NCBI GenBank assembly: GCA_041675165.1
Contig: JBAYUI010000002.1
Location: 8,440 to 72,439 of the forward strand
Direction: 5' to 3'
DNA length: 64,000 nucleotides
Origin: CAIKZD01 sp041675165
Lineage (GTDB): Bacteria; Patescibacteriota; Minisyncoccia; Moranbacterales; UBA2206
Shown: piece by piece, positions 56,035 to 63,597 of the stretch
Layout of the letters: every line of letters begins with the position of its first letter
How positions within the stretch are numbered: position 1 is the stretch's first letter
Made by a program: the position numbers and the translations under genes
The notes under the pieces: generated by a model
Seen by the model: the letters and a program-made list of their open reading frames with translations, nothing else
Database searches by the model: none
What the model was told of the DNA's origin: nothing

Positions 56035-56274
56035 TTATCGCAGGGCGCGCGTGATGGCGATCAGGACGACGGCGCCGAGGAGGGCGACGAGGAAACTGTA
56101 GAGGTTGAAGCCGGTGACACCGCCTTGGCCGAAGAAGCTCATCAGCCAGCCACCGAGCACTGCGCCGATGATGCCGACAATGACGTCCCAGATCAAGCCG
56201 CCGCCAGAACCCATAACCGCCGAAGCGATCCAGCCGACCAATGCTCCGAAGATGATCCAAATGAGGATACTCAT
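56035..56274 (-). CDS. GlsB/YeaQ/YmgE family membrane protein
   Basis: The 79-aa protein has three hydrophobic segments with Gly motifs: IWIIFGALVGWIASAVMG, GLIWDVIVGIIGAVLGGWLM and SFLVALLGAVVLIAITRAL. This is the transglycosylase-associated (GlsB) family, often stress-induced, with no proven reaction. A longer frame on the same strand overlaps it in a different register and is not supported. A YggT-like gene lies upstream on the same strand after 30 bases, so the two may form an operon. Confidence 0.85.
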   Translation of the reverse strand: MSILIWIIFGALVGWIASAVMGSGGGLIWDVIVGIIGAVLGGWLMSFFGQGGVTGFNLYSFLVALLGAVVLIAITRALR

Positions 56275-56304
56275 AGTTTTTTGTTAGTTGATTAAATTGG
56301 AAAA

Positions 56305-56664
56305 TTATCTGTTTTCTTGCGCGTCCATCTTTTGGGCGGCTTCCGGCGTGGAAACGGTTTTGCCCATGAGGAACAATTTGATGATGCCGATGGCGACTAT
56401 CCAATAGACCAGCATCGCCAAGAGGGTCGTCCATTCGAAAATGCTGCCTGCCACTTTTGTCAAACGAAAGACAGAGAGGAATGGGGCGGTGAAGATGTGG
56501 GTTGCGCCGTAAACGAAACTGGTAAATCCGGCCGTCGCATTGGCACCCAAAAGTTTCAGGATGAAACGGAAAGCGAGCAGGATTTCCAAGATTCCCAAAA
56601 GGTACCAGATGATCTGAGTGCCGCGATAGAGGGGCTTGGTGCTGGGGGAGGTGGATGAATCCAT
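56305..56664 (-). CDS. YggT-family membrane protein
   Basis: The 120-aa protein has three helices with the YggT pattern: QIIWYLLGILEILLAFRFIL, KLLGANATAGFTSFVYGATH, IFTAPFLSVF and WTTLLAMLVYWIVAIGIIKL. Polar tails lie at both ends. YggT proteins are linked to division or osmotic stress. Start ATG 56664 (MDSSTS) is preferred to 56703. Another YggT-like gene is at 57041 on the other strand, a small cluster of the family. Confidence 0.8.
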   Translation of the reverse strand: MDSSTSPSTKPLYRGTQIIWYLLGILEILLAFRFILKLLGANATAGFTSFVYGATHIFTAPFLSVFRLTKVAGSIFEWTTLLAMLVYWIVAIGIIKLFLMGKTVSTPEAAQKMDAQENR

Positions 56665-56743
56665 ATGATTGTTGTTAAAAATTATTAGTCTTGGAGCGAT
56701 CATCTTTCTAGGTCATTTTTAATTATTCAAAAATACGTTTATC

Positions 56744-56911
56744 TTATGCGTCAGCTTTCCTGATCATTGTTTCTTCGGGCAAATATTCGGCCAAGGCTTT
56801 TTCAATCAAGGCAGTCAGGCTCAATTCCTCAATGATTGCTTGCATCTTGGCCTGCTTCAAAAGACTCGGATCAAGGAAGAGCGTCACACGTTGTTTGTCA
56901 TTTTTTGTCAT
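56744..56911 (-). CDS. Small ribbon-helix-helix-like protein
   Basis: The product (55 aa from ATG 56911) contains KQRVTLFLDPSLLKQAKMQA, then IEELSLTALIEKALAEYLPE. This fits an RHH DNA-binding fold (beta strand, then two helices), as in many antitoxins and small repressors. ATG 56950 is an in-frame alternative; neither has a clear ribosome site. No toxin gene is adjacent. It is divergent from the 57041 gene and could control it. Confidence 0.65.
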   Translation of the reverse strand: MTKNDKQRVTLFLDPSLLKQAKMQAIIEELSLTALIEKALAEYLPEETMIRKADA

Positions 56912-57040
56912 AAGGCATATTTGTGAATTGGCTGTAGTTGTTGTAGTCATTGATAATACACCGAGCGGCAGCTTATATTTCCTTTTGCGGGATAATGGTT
57001 GATGTGATATGATTGTAGTAATAGTTCTTAACTTGAACAT

Positions 57041-57331
57041 ATGTTCGGATTAGTAAAAACCATAATAAGTTTCGTCGTCGGGATAATCGAACTGCTTTTG
57101 ACGCTGCGGTTCATGTTGAAGTTCCTCGTGGTCAATGTCCACACGCCTTTTGTCGGTTGGATCTACAATACCACGGCGCCCTTGGTCGTTCCGTTCTCTG
57201 GGATCATCCCAGACCTGAAGTTGGGCGGGTTTATGATCGATTTCGCCACCCTGGCCGCGCTCATCGTATATGTCTTGGTCGGTTATTCCATCCTGCGGAT
57301 ATTTTCCTATGTTGATCCTAGGTATAGATAG
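57041..57331 (+). CDS. YggT-family membrane protein
   Basis: The 96-aa protein has three helices: GLVKTIISFVVGIIELLLTL, RFMLKFLVVNVHTPFVGWIY, and the C-terminal FATLAALIVYVLVGYSILRI. NTTAPLVVPFSGIIPD between them is the YggT signature. It is smaller than the relative at 56305. It may share a role with that protein; the family has no certain function. Confidence 0.8.
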   Translation: MFGLVKTIISFVVGIIELLLTLRFMLKFLVVNVHTPFVGWIYNTTAPLVVPFSGIIPDLKLGGFMIDFATLAALIVYVLVGYSILRIFSYVDPRYR

Positions 57332-57397
57332 AGGAGGGTTGTTATTTGTCGCATAGGGAGTATAATTGTAAGCGTAATAATTAATAAATAAAAAAAT

Positions 57398-57868
57398 ATG
57401 CAAAAAAACATTGCAAGAGGACTTTTAATCGGAGCATTGGTGGTGGCTTTGGGATTACCAAGTTTCGGATCGGTGGCCAGTGCCAGCGTTACTGCGAAAA
57501 CTAAGATCACTAAAGAAGCTCGAATCGCGGCTAGGGTTCAAGCGAGAACCGCTAAGGCCGCTGCTAAGGCTGCGCGGATTGCAGCGAGAAAAGCCAAGGG
57601 TCACAAACGGACTTTACCAGGAAAGGTAGTTTCAGTAACGGGATCATCCATCCTTATGTCTAAAGGAAACACGACTTACACCATCGACGCGGCGGGCGTA
57701 ACTCCCGTTAATCGAAAAGGCGCAGCCATCACTTTGGCTGACATCAAGACGGGACACAAGATTTCAGTGAGAGGAACAGTGGCGGGAACCACGGTCACCA
57801 ACATCTTGAAACTGAGAGACATCACTTTGCCGGTTTCAACTACGACAGATACGACAGAAACCAACTAG
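57398..57868 (+). CDS. Secreted Ala/Lys/Arg-rich protein with a DUF5666-like domain
   Basis: The 156-aa protein has a signal peptide (MQKNIARGLLIGALVVALGL, PSFGSVASA) and then a strongly basic helix (EARIAARVQARTAKAAAKAA, RIAARKAKGHKR). The C-terminal beta domain resembles DUF5666 (GKVVSVTGSSILMSKGNTTY, TLADIKTGHKISVRGTVAGT) and ends in a Thr-rich tail. The basic region might bind DNA or cell wall. Nothing shows a partner. A strong terminator follows. Confidence 0.75.
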   Translation: MQKNIARGLLIGALVVALGLPSFGSVASASVTAKTKITKEARIAARVQARTAKAAAKAARIAARKAKGHKRTLPGKVVSVTGSSILMSKGNTTYTIDAAGVTPVNRKGAAITLADIKTGHKISVRGTVAGTTVTNILKLRDITLPVSTTTDTTETN

Positions 57869-57891
57869 ACGCATAAAGTTGCAATAGGAGG

Positions 57892-57925
57892 AAACAGCCC
57901 CGCTCAAGCGGGGCTGTTTTTATTT
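57892..57925 (+). terminator. Terminator
   Basis: AAACAGCCCCGC pairs with GCGGGGCTGTTT (12 bp) around TCAA, followed by T. Confidence 0.92.
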
Positions 57926-58043
57926 TGCCAAAGACGGTGGATGACAAGGCTATTTCCGCTTTTCAAGAAAAAGTATATAATGGGAATATCAATGTCGGAA
58001 AGTCACGGCGCATCCTGTCGGAAAACGTGGCTGGATAAATAAG

Positions 58044-58742
58044 ATGCCAAAAATAAAAAAAGAAAAAAATAAGACGCATACGCTCATCATATCGGACCTG
58101 CATCTGGGATCGGGCGTGAGCCAACCGGAGAAAGCTTTGAAATTGCTCAAGAGTTTTTCTTTCCGGAAGCTCATATTGCTCGGAGATGTTTTTGACAGTC
58201 TGGATTTCCGCCATCTGTCGGCCGAGAGCTGGGAATTGCTCAACTATATCGGGAAGATCTCTCGTGACAAAAAAGTCCGTTGGGTCAGGGGCAATCATGA
58301 CAATGGGTTGCCGGAACTTTTCCGGACACTTATGAACGCCCAAGTCTACGAAACATATGCTTGGCAGTTCAAACACGAAAAATATCTGGCGATGCACGGC
58401 CACCAATTCGATCGTTTCTTGGTGGACAACGTGATTTTGAGCAACGTAGCTACAGCGGCCTATAGTTTCATCCAAAAAATTGATTTCAATGATCGGCGCA
58501 TCAGTCATTATGTCAAAAGGAAAAGCAAGGGCTGGCTCAGGCTTTCGGAGAAAGTGGCCCGCGGGGCGATTGCGGCGGCACGTGAGTATGATGCCAAATA
58601 TGTCTTTTGCGGCCACACGCATAAAGCTCTGGAGAAAGTCAACGGGCATTATGTCAAATATTACAACTCCGGCTGTTGGACGGACACACCTTGTACCTAC
58701 ATCACGATTGATGAAAAAGATATCGCGATCCGAGAATATTAA
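58044..58742 (+). CDS. Calcineurin-like metallophosphoesterase (LpxH-like)
   Basis: Motifs of the family are complete: ISDLHLG, LLGDVFDSL, RGNHDN, and GHTHKAL near the C-terminus. The protein (232 aa) resembles UDP-2,3-diacylglucosamine pyrophosphatase LpxH and its relatives, with the insert KIDFNDRRISHYVKRKSKGW. CPR genomes generally lack lipid A synthesis and no lpx gene is here, so another phosphodiester or pyrophosphate substrate is more likely. TATAAT at 57976-57981 may be its -10. Confidence 0.85.
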   Translation: MPKIKKEKNKTHTLIISDLHLGSGVSQPEKALKLLKSFSFRKLILLGDVFDSLDFRHLSAESWELLNYIGKISRDKKVRWVRGNHDNGLPELFRTLMNAQVYETYAWQFKHEKYLAMHGHQFDRFLVDNVILSNVATAAYSFIQKIDFNDRRISHYVKRKSKGWLRLSEKVARGAIAAAREYDAKYVFCGHTHKALEKVNGHYVKYYNSGCWTDTPCTYITIDEKDIAIREY

Positions 58743-58785
58743 GTTTTTGTTAAGAGGGATCGTTAATAAGTCTAAAATATGTCCT

Positions 58786-59187
58786 ATGTTGCAAGAATTT
58801 AAAAAATTTCTCCTGCGGGGGAATGTGGTTGATCTCGCGGTTGGCGTGGTGATCGGAGCGGCTTTTGGCACGGTGGTGACTGCGCTGGTGACTGATCTTT
58901 TGACGCCGCTCATCGCGGCGGTGGCCAAGGTGCCGGATTTTTCCGGGATGTCTTTCGCTTTGAACGGCAGTCGCTTTATGTATGGTCATTTCATTAATGC
59001 TTTAATCTCGTTCCTTCTCATTTCGACAGCGGTATTCTTTTTGGTGGTCAAGCCGATCAATGTGCTCGTGGCACGTTCGCGAAAAGGCGCGCCGATCGAT
59101 CCTACGACCAAGAAATGTCCAGAATGTCTGAGTGAAATTCCCTTGAAAGCCAAACGCTGCGCCCATTGTGCACAAATAATAGAGTAG
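58786..59187 (+). CDS. mscL: Large-conductance mechanosensitive channel with a C-terminal zinc ribbon
   Basis: MscL opens under membrane tension to release solutes. LQEFKKFLLRGNVVDLAVGV and VIGAAFGTVVTALVTDLLTP form helix 1 and the pore; ALISFLLISTAVFFLVVKPI is helix 2. After it comes CPECLSEIPLKAKRCAHC, a two-CxxC zinc ribbon in place of the usual helical C-terminal bundle. The protein is 133 aa. ATG 58786 starts the conserved N-terminus; the longer in-frame start lies in the previous gene. Confidence 0.9.
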   Translation: MLQEFKKFLLRGNVVDLAVGVVIGAAFGTVVTALVTDLLTPLIAAVAKVPDFSGMSFALNGSRFMYGHFINALISFLLISTAVFFLVVKPINVLVARSRKGAPIDPTTKKCPECLSEIPLKAKRCAHCAQIIE

Positions 59188-59332
59188 ACTTGTGCTAGGA
59201 AATGAGCGGAATCGTTTTTCTGGCAAGTTTGGAATAAACAGGAACGGATTGGATCAAACAGTACTTTTAAAGGAGGGATAATATTTAAGGATATTATCCT
59301 AAAACACAAAACGCAAAAGATAAGGGGGGATT

Positions 59333-59641
59333 ATGCATTTTTCTATTCTGCAGGGGGTGGTCATTTCTTTTCTGATGTTCTCGTCTTCTCTGCTGGCTGT
59401 TTTCATATTCGGGTTAAGGGCGGAAAGGAGGGGAGATGGCTGTAGCGCATCGGGTGCTTTTCTCGTCTGGATGATAGCGACTATGATGTGGCTGCTTGGT
59501 GGCTGGATAGTCTTCCGGTATTTCGGCAGTATGACTGCCGTTACGACAGCTATGCTTGTGTTACTAATCACTCTGTTCATTTGGATGATAGTGGAGCTGA
59601 AGATCGATGTCCGCCCGCGGGTCAAAAAAATCAGTCAATGA
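59333..59641 (+). CDS. Three-helix membrane protein of unknown function
   Basis: The 102-aa protein has three hydrophobic segments: FSILQGVVISFLMFSSSLLA, ASGAFLVWMIATMMWLLGGW and TAVTTAMLVLLITLFIWMIV, with charged ends (LRAERRGDG, KIDVRPRVKKISQ). No family is recognised. It has a very strong ribosome site (AAGGGGGGATT). A 140-base leader precedes it, containing GGATAATA...TATTATCC (59277-59300), an inverted repeat that may control it. It ends at a clear terminator. Confidence 0.65.
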   Translation: MHFSILQGVVISFLMFSSSLLAVFIFGLRAERRGDGCSASGAFLVWMIATMMWLLGGWIVFRYFGSMTAVTTAMLVLLITLFIWMIVELKIDVRPRVKKISQ

Positions 59642-59661
59642 CATTTTTTTGCGTCAATCAT

Positions 59662-59704
59662 AAAAGCGGTCAGTTGTTGAATCCTAACAACGACCGCTTT
59701 TTTG
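59662..59704. terminator. Bidirectional terminator
   Basis: AAAAGCGGTC (59662-59671) and GACCGCTTTT (59692-59701) pair, with GTTGTT/AACAAC extending the stem. It ends the 59333 gene and the reverse gene at 59725. Confidence 0.88.
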
Positions 59705-59724
59705 TTGTGAAGTTTTTTTTGTGA

Positions 59725-60129
59725 CTAAGCTTTTTTCTGAGCAGTTTTTTTGACGGTTTTGACGACGCGCGCGGCGTTCTTGGCCAAATCGGCTTTGGCG
59801 GCGACGGCCAGTTTGCTCATAGCTTTCCAGTGTTTTTTGAGGTCGGTTGCCAGTGCTTCAATTTCCGGCTGGCTGGCCTTCTTGCCCTTCTTGTATTCTT
59901 TGGTCACCGCGTCGATGATGCTCAAATAGACCGGTTCGGTGATCTCTTTGGCGGCTTCCAATTTTTCCACCACTTCACCTTTCATCTTAATGGCCCAAGC
60001 CTTAGCATGAGCGCGATGTTTTTTGCCCTTCGGCCCGAAGACGAAATAGGCGGTGGCGGCCACTCCGGCGAGGCTCGCTCCGAGGACGGCTAATTTGATG
60101 GCAGCTGACTTGTTCACTTTCGTTGGCAT
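59725..60129 (-). CDS. Membrane-anchored helical basic protein (YtxH-like)
   Basis: The 134-aa protein has one helix near the N-terminus (AIKLAVLGASLAGVAATAYF) then a long Lys/Ala-rich helical region (AHAKAWAIKMKGEVVEKLEA, KKHWKAMSKLAVAAKADLAK). This pattern resembles the YtxH general-stress proteins, but the match is loose. It would sit on the inner face of the membrane. ATG 60129 is preferred to GTG 60141. Transcription would end at the terminator at 59662-59704. Confidence 0.65.
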   Translation of the reverse strand: MPTKVNKSAAIKLAVLGASLAGVAATAYFVFGPKGKKHRAHAKAWAIKMKGEVVEKLEAAKEITEPVYLSIIDAVTKEYKKGKKASQPEIEALATDLKKHWKAMSKLAVAAKADLAKNAARVVKTVKKTAQKKA

Positions 60130-60233
60130 ACTTTTTTTCACTACGAATTACAAATAATCTACAAATTTACGGATACGCGAATTAATTTTTTTGTAGGGAT
60201 GTTTTGTAATTGGCAGTATGTTTAATTATTTTT

Positions 60234-60491
60234 TTAGTTTTTTTTGGCTTTCTTTTTCGGGGAGGGTGAGAAGAACATTCGGAACAGCAGATTGCTTTCC
60301 AATTTTTCCTTGAGGTCGAAGACGAACTCTTCTGATTCTTTGAAATGGGCCTTCAGTTTTTCTGAGAGCAGATAGAGATTATGGCCGGCCCGGATGAAAT
60401 AGTAGAGCATGATGCAAAGCAGCGCCGTCAGGATGACTGAGGCGATGGAAGAGATGAAAAAAAAGATGTCGGCTTTCATGATTGTTTCCAT
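60234..60491 (-). CDS. Small single-pass membrane protein, probably leaderless mRNA
   Basis: The 85-aa product has one helix (FFFISSIASVILTALLCIML, then YYFIRAG) and a cytoplasmic tail (LSEKLKAHFKESEEFVFDLK, ending in basic KKKAKKN). No family is known. The promoter on the reverse strand (TGGACA 60526-60521, 17 bases, TATAAT 60503-60498) puts the transcript start on or next to the ATG at 60491, so translation would be leaderless; the second ATG at 60479 is the alternative. It is divergent from the ABC exporter gene. Confidence 0.65.
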   Translation of the reverse strand: METIMKADIFFFISSIASVILTALLCIMLYYFIRAGHNLYLLSEKLKAHFKESEEFVFDLKEKLESNLLFRMFFSPSPKKKAKKN

Positions 60492-60617
60492 GGGATAATT
60501 ATACAGCATTATTTTTTTTCTGTCCAAGAAATTGATCAAGCAAGGGTATGATTTGCGGCGGCGGTTGTTTCGCGTTATTATTAAACAAGCCACAGGCAGT
60601 TCAATTGTTTCATCCAT

Positions 60618-62420
60618 ATGGAAAAAATAAAAAATAAGAAAAATAGGAACAACCGGACGCGCGAAGTCAACTTCAGCGGTTTTTGGGTGCGGCTATGGAA
60701 GCTGCTTGAACCGAGCCATAAAAAGATCATCAATCTCTTGGCGGTGGTATCGGCGGTAGAAGTCATCCGTCTCATCGGGCCGTATATCTTCAAATTGATC
60801 ATTGATAAGATCACTGATTTCAACGTCGCGCAGCTCGATGTGGTCTTGGGGCTTATCGTCCTGATGTTTCTCATCAATGAAGGGATGTCGCTCATCGACT
60901 ATTTCGCCGATCGCCGGACGTTCGATCTTCTGACCGGGGCGGTGGAATATCTGTCCAATAACGCCCAGAAGAAAATGATTTTTTTGAGCTTGGGCTATCA
61001 TGAGAAAGAAAATACGGGGGCCAAGGTAGTGAAAGTCAGCCGCGGGGTGGATAAGATTGAGAATCTGTTCGGCAATTTTTTCTGGGAAGTGGCCCCGACC
61101 ATTTTTCAAGTCATCCTGACGACTGCCACGCTGTTCTGGATCGGTTGGCAGTTCGGCTTCATCATTTTGATCTTTGTGCCGATTTTCGTCTTTCTCACCT
61201 TGCAGCTCAATGCCAAAGTTTTTCCGTTCCGGCAGATCCGCTATGATGAACAGGAAGTGGCGGCCGGCCTCATGACGCAATCCATAATAAACATCAACAC
61301 GGTCAAATCTTTCGTGCAGGAACTGCGGGAATACAACCAGTTTGCCGAAGCCACGCGCAAAGTGAAAAACAGCGTGCTGAAAGAATATGGCAAAGTGCTG
61401 AAATATAATCTGGCCAGGAATCTGGTCATCGATCTGGGGCGCGGGTGCGTGCTTTTTTCCGGCATCTATCTGGTGGCCAAAGGTCACATCACCATTGGCA
61501 GTTTGGTTTTTGTCTACACCATTTCGGAAAAAGCCTTGCTGTCGCTGTTCCGCATTTCTCGCTTGTATGACCGGATCATGGAATCGAGCGAAGCGGTGGA
61601 TCGGCTGTATGATTTGTCCTTGGAAGAAACAGAAAGCAGAGATTTGGAGGCTGGTCTCAAACCGAGGCATATCGAAGGATCAATTGAATTTAAAAATGTC
61701 AGTTACACCTATCAAGAATCTTCTCTGAAAGCTTTGGACAAAGTCAGTTTTAAAATTTCTCCCAGTTGTGTGACGGCCTTGGTCGGTCCCTCCGGCGGCG
61801 GCAAGACTACAGTGGTGCGCATGATCTATCGCCATTATGATCCGACCAAAGGTGAAATTATTTTGGATGGCAAAAATCTCAAGGATTACAATTTGTATGG
61901 ATTTCGAAAATTCATCGCCATTGTGCCGCAAGAAGTGGAAATGTTCGACACCACAGTCAAGGAAAACATTGCTTATGCCAAACCGAAAGCTACCTTAGCA
62001 GAAATCAAAGCGGCCGCGCGCATTGCCAACGCGGAAGAATTTATCGCGAATTTGACAGACGGCTATGACACGCTGGTGGGCGAGCGCGGCATCAAATTGT
62101 CTGGCGGCCAACGCCAGCGCATCGGCATCGCGCGCTCCATCTTGGCCAACCCGCGCATCTTGATTTTCGACGAAGCCACTTCGAACCTAGATTCCTATTC
62201 CGAACATCTCATCCAAGACGCCATGGAAAAAATCAGCCAGAACAGAACGGTCATCATCATCGCGCATCGCCTCTCGACCATCAAGAAAGCCGACAAGATT
62301 GTGGTCTTGGAGCACGGCCGCGTGATGGAAGAAGGCAGTCATACCGAGCTGGCCCAGATCGAAGGCGGCCTATATAAAAAACTGATCGATCTGCAGAGGA
62401 TGGGGGACGTCACAAGTTAA
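60618..62420 (+). CDS. ABC exporter, fused permease-ATPase
   Basis: The protein (600 aa) has six membrane helices in residues 30-330 and an ATPase domain from about 355: Walker A GPSGGGKTT, Q-loop VPQEVEMFD, signature LSGGQRQR, Walker B ILIFDEATSNLD and H-loop AHRLSTI. This is the MsbA/BmrA half-transporter class, which works as a homodimer or with a partner. Its substrate could be lipid, peptide or drug. No partner half-transporter is nearby. A YdjC-like deacetylase gene follows after 10 bases. Confidence 0.92.
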   Translation: MEKIKNKKNRNNRTREVNFSGFWVRLWKLLEPSHKKIINLLAVVSAVEVIRLIGPYIFKLIIDKITDFNVAQLDVVLGLIVLMFLINEGMSLIDYFADRRTFDLLTGAVEYLSNNAQKKMIFLSLGYHEKENTGAKVVKVSRGVDKIENLFGNFFWEVAPTIFQVILTTATLFWIGWQFGFIILIFVPIFVFLTLQLNAKVFPFRQIRYDEQEVAAGLMTQSIININTVKSFVQELREYNQFAEATRKVKNSVLKEYGKVLKYNLARNLVIDLGRGCVLFSGIYLVAKGHITIGSLVFVYTISEKALLSLFRISRLYDRIMESSEAVDRLYDLSLEETESRDLEAGLKPRHIEGSIEFKNVSYTYQESSLKALDKVSFKISPSCVTALVGPSGGGKTTVVRMIYRHYDPTKGEIILDGKNLKDYNLYGFRKFIAIVPQEVEMFDTTVKENIAYAKPKATLAEIKAAARIANAEEFIANLTDGYDTLVGERGIKLSGGQRQRIGIARSILANPRILIFDEATSNLDSYSEHLIQDAMEKISQNRTVIIIAHRLSTIKKADKIVVLEHGRVMEEGSHTELAQIEGGLYKKLIDLQRMGDVTS

Positions 62421-62430
62421 AATTTTTATT

Positions 62431-63183
62431 ATGTATACCCAACACTCTAATAACTTAATAATCTCCGCCGATGATTTCGGAGTGAGCGAAACGGCGAATC
62501 ACAATATTTTGGCGTTGGCACGGGCGGGTAAGATCGATCGCGCGGGGGTGATGATGGGCGGGCAGATCTCACCGGAAGAAGCAAGGGGTCTTTTGGAGTC
62601 GGGGATCAAACTTGACATCCATCTGCATCTTTTAGAGGCGGATTATTTCGCTAAAAGGAACGGAGAATCGGAGCGGAATGTTTTTGGCCGGATGTTTATT
62701 TTCGCGGTGGATGTTTTGAGTGGACGTTACAGTTCCGGAAAAGTTAAGTTGATCTGGAAAAAACAAATCGAGGACTTTCATGTCTTGTTCGGCAAGTATC
62801 CCGACGGTCTCAATTCGCACGAACATATGCATTTCTTTCCACCGTTTTTCCGGGTGGCCTTGGCGCTCAAGGAAAAATTTGGCATTTCCTTCATGCGCTT
62901 GGGCAAATGGGAACACAAAACTGGCTTGAATTTCACGTTGGTGGCTTTCATTTTGAATACGCTTAGAAGAATCAATGCGCGCTTGAATCAAATTTTCGTC
63001 ACGCCGCCGCACATCGCTAAAGATGTGCCCTTTGTGCTCAACACTTCTGACTTTCTGGTCAGCTTCGACTGGATCAAAGATTACGATAAATTTTTTGATC
63101 AGTTGCCGAGTCCTGGGCAGACCGAATTAGTTTTTCATCCGGAACGCCCGGATGAGTTTGAGTTTTTGAAAGAGAATTTCTGA
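62431..63183 (+). CDS. YdjC/ChbG-family carbohydrate deacetylase
   Basis: The metal-binding residues are in IISADDFGVSETANHNILAL (Asp-Asp), DIHLHL and LNSHEHMHFFPPFF (His-rich). The 250-aa protein fits YdjC, whose members deacetylate N-acetylated sugars such as chitobiose or hopanoid-linked glucosamine. The order exporter-deacetylase suggests a role in making or exporting an envelope glycan or glycolipid, by inference only. It ends in the TGAACCACTGATT repeat, which overlaps its stop codon. Confidence 0.85.
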   Translation: MYTQHSNNLIISADDFGVSETANHNILALARAGKIDRAGVMMGGQISPEEARGLLESGIKLDIHLHLLEADYFAKRNGESERNVFGRMFIFAVDVLSGRYSSGKVKLIWKKQIEDFHVLFGKYPDGLNSHEHMHFFPPFFRVALALKEKFGISFMRLGKWEHKTGLNFTLVAFILNTLRRINARLNQIFVTPPHIAKDVPFVLNTSDFLVSFDWIKDYDKFFDQLPSPGQTELVFHPERPDEFEFLKENF

Positions 63184-63225
63184 ACCACTGATTCTCACGT
63201 GATTTTACTGATTACACATGAATAA
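63180..63225. repeat. Solo copy of the parA-parB repeat
   Basis: CTGAACCACTGATTCTCACG, then TGATTTTACTGATTACACAT. It matches the terminal repeats at 19872 and 20056 nearly base for base and carries TCACGTGA. Its first bases supply the stop codon of the YdjC gene. Confidence 0.8.
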
Positions 63226-63250
63226 AAGATTGCATTAAAAAATACTTTTT

Positions 63251-63286
63251 ATGTAAGGAGATATCTCCTTACATATGTACTTACAT
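63251..63286. repeat. Palindromic repeat shared with 2440-2473
   Basis: ATGTAAGGAGAT/ATCTCCTTACAT is a perfect 24-bp palindrome (63251-63274), followed by ATGTACTTAC. The right half plus GTACTTAC also occurs before leuS. It lies directly before the 57-aa gene. Confidence 0.75.
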
Positions 63287-63287
63287 C

Positions 63288-63461
63288 ATGAAAGCACTAA
63301 TATTTTTCGGTATGATAGTCGGGTCGTATGCCGGCAGCTTTGTTCCGCTGCTGTGGGGCGAGAGTGTTTTTTCCATGGTTTCAATCCTCTTTGGAGGCAT
63401 CGGGGGATTTTTCGGGATCTGGTTGGGATATCGTGCCGCGGGCATGATTGGGGTGGAGTGA
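63288..63461 (+). CDS. 57-aa Gly-rich membrane protein
   Basis: A short gene with two hydrophobic segments: ALIFFGMIVGSYAGSFVPLL and MVSILFGGIGGFFGIWLGYR. The Gly pattern resembles small GlsB-like or YqaE-like membrane proteins, but it is too short to assign. ATG 63288 follows the palindromic repeat, without a ribosome site nearer than AAGGAGAT about 30 bases upstream. Its stop codon TGA is the first triplet of a 62-bp perfect palindrome. No partner gene is visible. Confidence 0.65.
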   Translation: MKALIFFGMIVGSYAGSFVPLLWGESVFSMVSILFGGIGGFFGIWLGYRAAGMIGVE

Positions 63462-63520
63462 CCAAAAAACAGAAGCTAAGCTTCGGGAATTCCCGAAGCT
63501 TAGCTTCTGTTTTTTGGTCA
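63459..63520. terminator. 62-bp perfect palindrome overlapping a stop codon
   Basis: Two 31-base arms (63459-63489 and 63490-63520) are exact reverse complements without a mismatch. The arms start TGACCAAAAAACAGAAGC and meet at GGGAATTCCC. It holds T6/A6 runs and can act as a terminator on either strand. The rest of the gap to 63597 holds GACGCGAT-AA-ATCGCGCC (63530-63547), a second hairpin. Confidence 0.9.
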
Positions 63521-63597
63521 GAAAAAAGACGCGATAAATCGCGCCTCTACTTTTCTATAACGCTTATCAAGGGTAGGCACCTGGTGTCCGAGGTTTT

